From Mucilaginibacter tolerans (GTDB lineage: Bacteria > Bacteroidota > Bacteroidia > Sphingobacteriales > Sphingobacteriaceae), in assembly GCF_030519375.1 (NCBI RefSeq), contig NZ_JAUMKB010000003.1, positions 248,001 to 312,000 on the forward strand: a stretch of DNA of 64,000 bases. The letters run 5' to 3'. Made by a program: the position numbers and the translations under genes. How positions within the stretch are numbered: the stretch's first letter is position 1; each line of letters begins with the position of its first letter. The notes beneath the pieces are model-generated. The model searched no databases. It was not told the origin of the DNA and was given only the letters and a program-made list of their open reading frames with translations. Shown one piece after another: positions 62,782 to 64,000 of the stretch.

Positions 62782-63813
62782 ATGAAGCAGAAAAAAAGAA
62801 CCACCATTTATGACATTGCCGAAAAGCTAAACATTGCCGCTTCATCTGTGTCAAGGGCACTTAATAACAATGGCAATATCAATTCGGCCACAAGAAAGCT
62901 GGTTTTGGATACGGCGGCGGAGCTTAATTATAAACATAATACGCTTGCTTCGGGCCTTCGTAAAGGACAGTCAAAAACTATTGGGGTGGTTGTTCCGCGC
63001 ATAAACCAGAATTTTTTCTCTAATGTCATTGCAGGTATTGAAGAAGCTTCCTATCAAAAAGGCTATAATCTTATTATTTGCCAATCCAACGAACTGCATG
63101 AAAAAGAGGTGCAGTGCGTAAATACGCTGATCAACCAGCATGTGGATTGTATCGTTATATCGGTGTCAGCTGAGGGCGGCAATTATAAACACTTACAAAA
63201 TGTGATTGATAGCGGTATACAGTTAATTCAGTTTGACCGTGTAGCCCCGGAGCTTGATACGTTAAAGGTGATCAATGATACCAAACATGTATCGATGGAG
63301 GCAGTATCGCACATGATTGAACAAGGGTATAAAAGAGTCGCTTTGCTTGAAGGGCCTCAAAACCTGGATATTTTTAAACAAAGAAAAGCAGGCTACCTTA
63401 ATGCGCTGAAGAAACATAATTTACCGGTTCTTGATGAATTGATTGTTGAAAATGCATGGACCAAAGAGCTGGGGGCCGAGGGAACAAGGCGCCTTTTGAG
63501 CTTGCCGAATCCCCCTGATGCCATATTTGCCTCCACTTCCGATTTTTCAGCTTTAGGGGTGCTGGAAATGGCTTTGGCAATGGGTATCAAAGTGCCATCC
63601 GAATTAGGCATATGCGGATATTCAAACGAAGCTTTTACAGAAATAACAAGCCCGTCGATCACCACGATCGATCAGTTTAGTATCGATATGGGAAAAACGG
63701 TTGCTGAACTATATTTCAAAGAGATGGGCATGGAGGAAATATCCCGCAATCCCAGAACCATCAGCATAGAGCCAAAGCTGATTGTTCGTGCATCTACTAG
63801 CAAGAAAGGATAA
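62782..63813 (+). CDS. LacI-family transcriptional regulator of the xylose operon
   Basis: A 343-residue regulator with an N-terminal HTH (TTIYDIAEKLNIAASSVSRALNNN) and periplasmic-binding-like ligand domain. I use ATG 62782; a TTG 43 codons upstream is rejected because the extension crosses the palindrome. Divergent from xylB; likely ligand xylose or a derivative. Followed by a strong terminator. Confidence 0.9.
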   Translation: MKQKKRTTIYDIAEKLNIAASSVSRALNNNGNINSATRKLVLDTAAELNYKHNTLASGLRKGQSKTIGVVVPRINQNFFSNVIAGIEEASYQKGYNLIICQSNELHEKEVQCVNTLINQHVDCIVISVSAEGGNYKHLQNVIDSGIQLIQFDRVAPELDTLKVINDTKHVSMEAVSHMIEQGYKRVALLEGPQNLDIFKQRKAGYLNALKKHNLPVLDELIVENAWTKELGAEGTRRLLSLPNPPDAIFASTSDFSALGVLEMALAMGIKVPSELGICGYSNEAFTEITSPSITTIDQFSIDMGKTVAELYFKEMGMEEISRNPRTISIEPKLIVRASTSKKG

Positions 63814-63832
63814 GATAGTATCTGCAATAAGG

Positions 63833-63870
63833 AACAGTGGCAGTACAAACAATACTGCCACTGTTATTTT
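63833..63870 (+). terminator. Strong terminator after the LacI gene
   Basis: AACAGTGGCAGTA and TACTGCCACTGTT form a 13-base perfect stem with a 7-base loop, followed by ATTTTATT. Likely serves both strands. Confidence 0.88.
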
Positions 63871-63871
63871 A

Positions 63872-64000
63872 TTAATTCAACTCTAATGTTACAACCGATT
63901 TTGCAGGAAGCGCAACGCTAAGCTTGCCGCCTTCTTTTTTGGCACCATTAAAATTAGTGATATGAACTTTATCCGGTGATTGGAATGTGTTTACATCAGT
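63872..64000 (-). CDS. C-terminus of a probable GH51 alpha-L-arabinofuranosidase
   Basis: The last 42 residues of a gene that runs off the right edge. The peptide includes NTFQSPDKVHITNF and ends GGKLSVALPAKSVVTLELN, which resembles the C-terminal beta-sandwich end of GH51 arabinofuranosidases. It fits the xylose/arabinose context. The call is tentative because only the tail is visible. Confidence 0.6.
   Translation of the reverse strand, partial: TDVNTFQSPDKVHITNFNGAKKEGGKLSVALPAKSVVTLELN

Noticed and set aside
1..64000. CRISPR array, prophage, IS element or tRNA gene
   Set aside because: No spaced identical repeats, transposase, integrase or cloverleaf sequence was found on reading the window.

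Overview
The window reads as a chromosomal segment of a Bacteroidota bacterium, most likely Sphingobacteriaceae (Mucilaginibacter/Pedobacter type). Support comes from Bacteroidota-style -7 boxes (TAnnTTTG), a C-terminal type IX secretion sorting domain, a flexirubin-type pigment locus, reg_prop/Y_Y_Y hybrid-like sensors, and plant-sugar operons next to LacI regulation. The assignment rests on gene content and motifs only. No rRNA, tRNA, CRISPR array, IS element or phage block was seen.

Layout. 1-14.9 kb is housekeeping and stress: the 3' end of lnt, a GlcNAc-kinase-like gene with a response regulator, an M61 peptidase, a divergent HxlR/NmrA pair with a clear operator, small membrane and VOC/AraC genes, a YciE/F-like protein, a ku-ligD end-joining operon, an APC permease, a ThuA protein, and an alpha-glucan phosphorylase homologue that lacks the PLP-binding lysine. 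15.0-33.0 kb is the centrepiece, a flexirubin (aryl polyene plus dialkylresorcinol) locus in three blocks. The first plus-strand block holds an aryl ligase, a tyrosine ammonia-lyase, a ketosynthase, a half-ketosynthase, a second ketosynthase and a chain-length factor. The minus-strand operon holds a secreted protein, darA, darB, a 135-aa protein, a BtrH-like acyltransferase, an ABC transporter pair and an ACP. The second plus-strand block holds an enoyl-reductase-like SDR, a dehydratase, a ketosynthase, an ACP and a phosphopantetheinyl transferase. An AT-rich orphan gene sits between the first two blocks. No FabG-type ketoreductase or LPLAT acyltransferase was found here, so the locus is compact or relies on genes elsewhere.

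33-43 kb holds a Tat-exported PIG-L deacetylase, a beta-barrel protein, a GluQ-type tRNA-modifying enzyme and a 2360-aa surface protein made of eleven He_PIG modules, the last one interrupted by an NHL-repeat propeller. 43-53.6 kb is regulatory: a PP2C phosphatase, a duplicated-domain lipoprotein, an AraC regulator, an MDR/SDR redox operon with TetR operators, a large sensor/LuxR response-regulator pair and an OsmC protein. A 17-bp palindrome recurs upstream of the AraC gene and between the sensor and OsmC genes.

53.6-64 kb is carbohydrate catabolism. One minus-strand operon (uxuA, kdgK, eda, MFS transporter) turns mannonate into pyruvate and glyceraldehyde-3-phosphate. A second (xylB, xylA, sodium/sugar symporter) handles xylose and lies divergent to a LacI regulator whose palindromic operator is visible. 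The window ends in the C-terminus of a probable GH51 arabinofuranosidase, which fits hemicellulose use.
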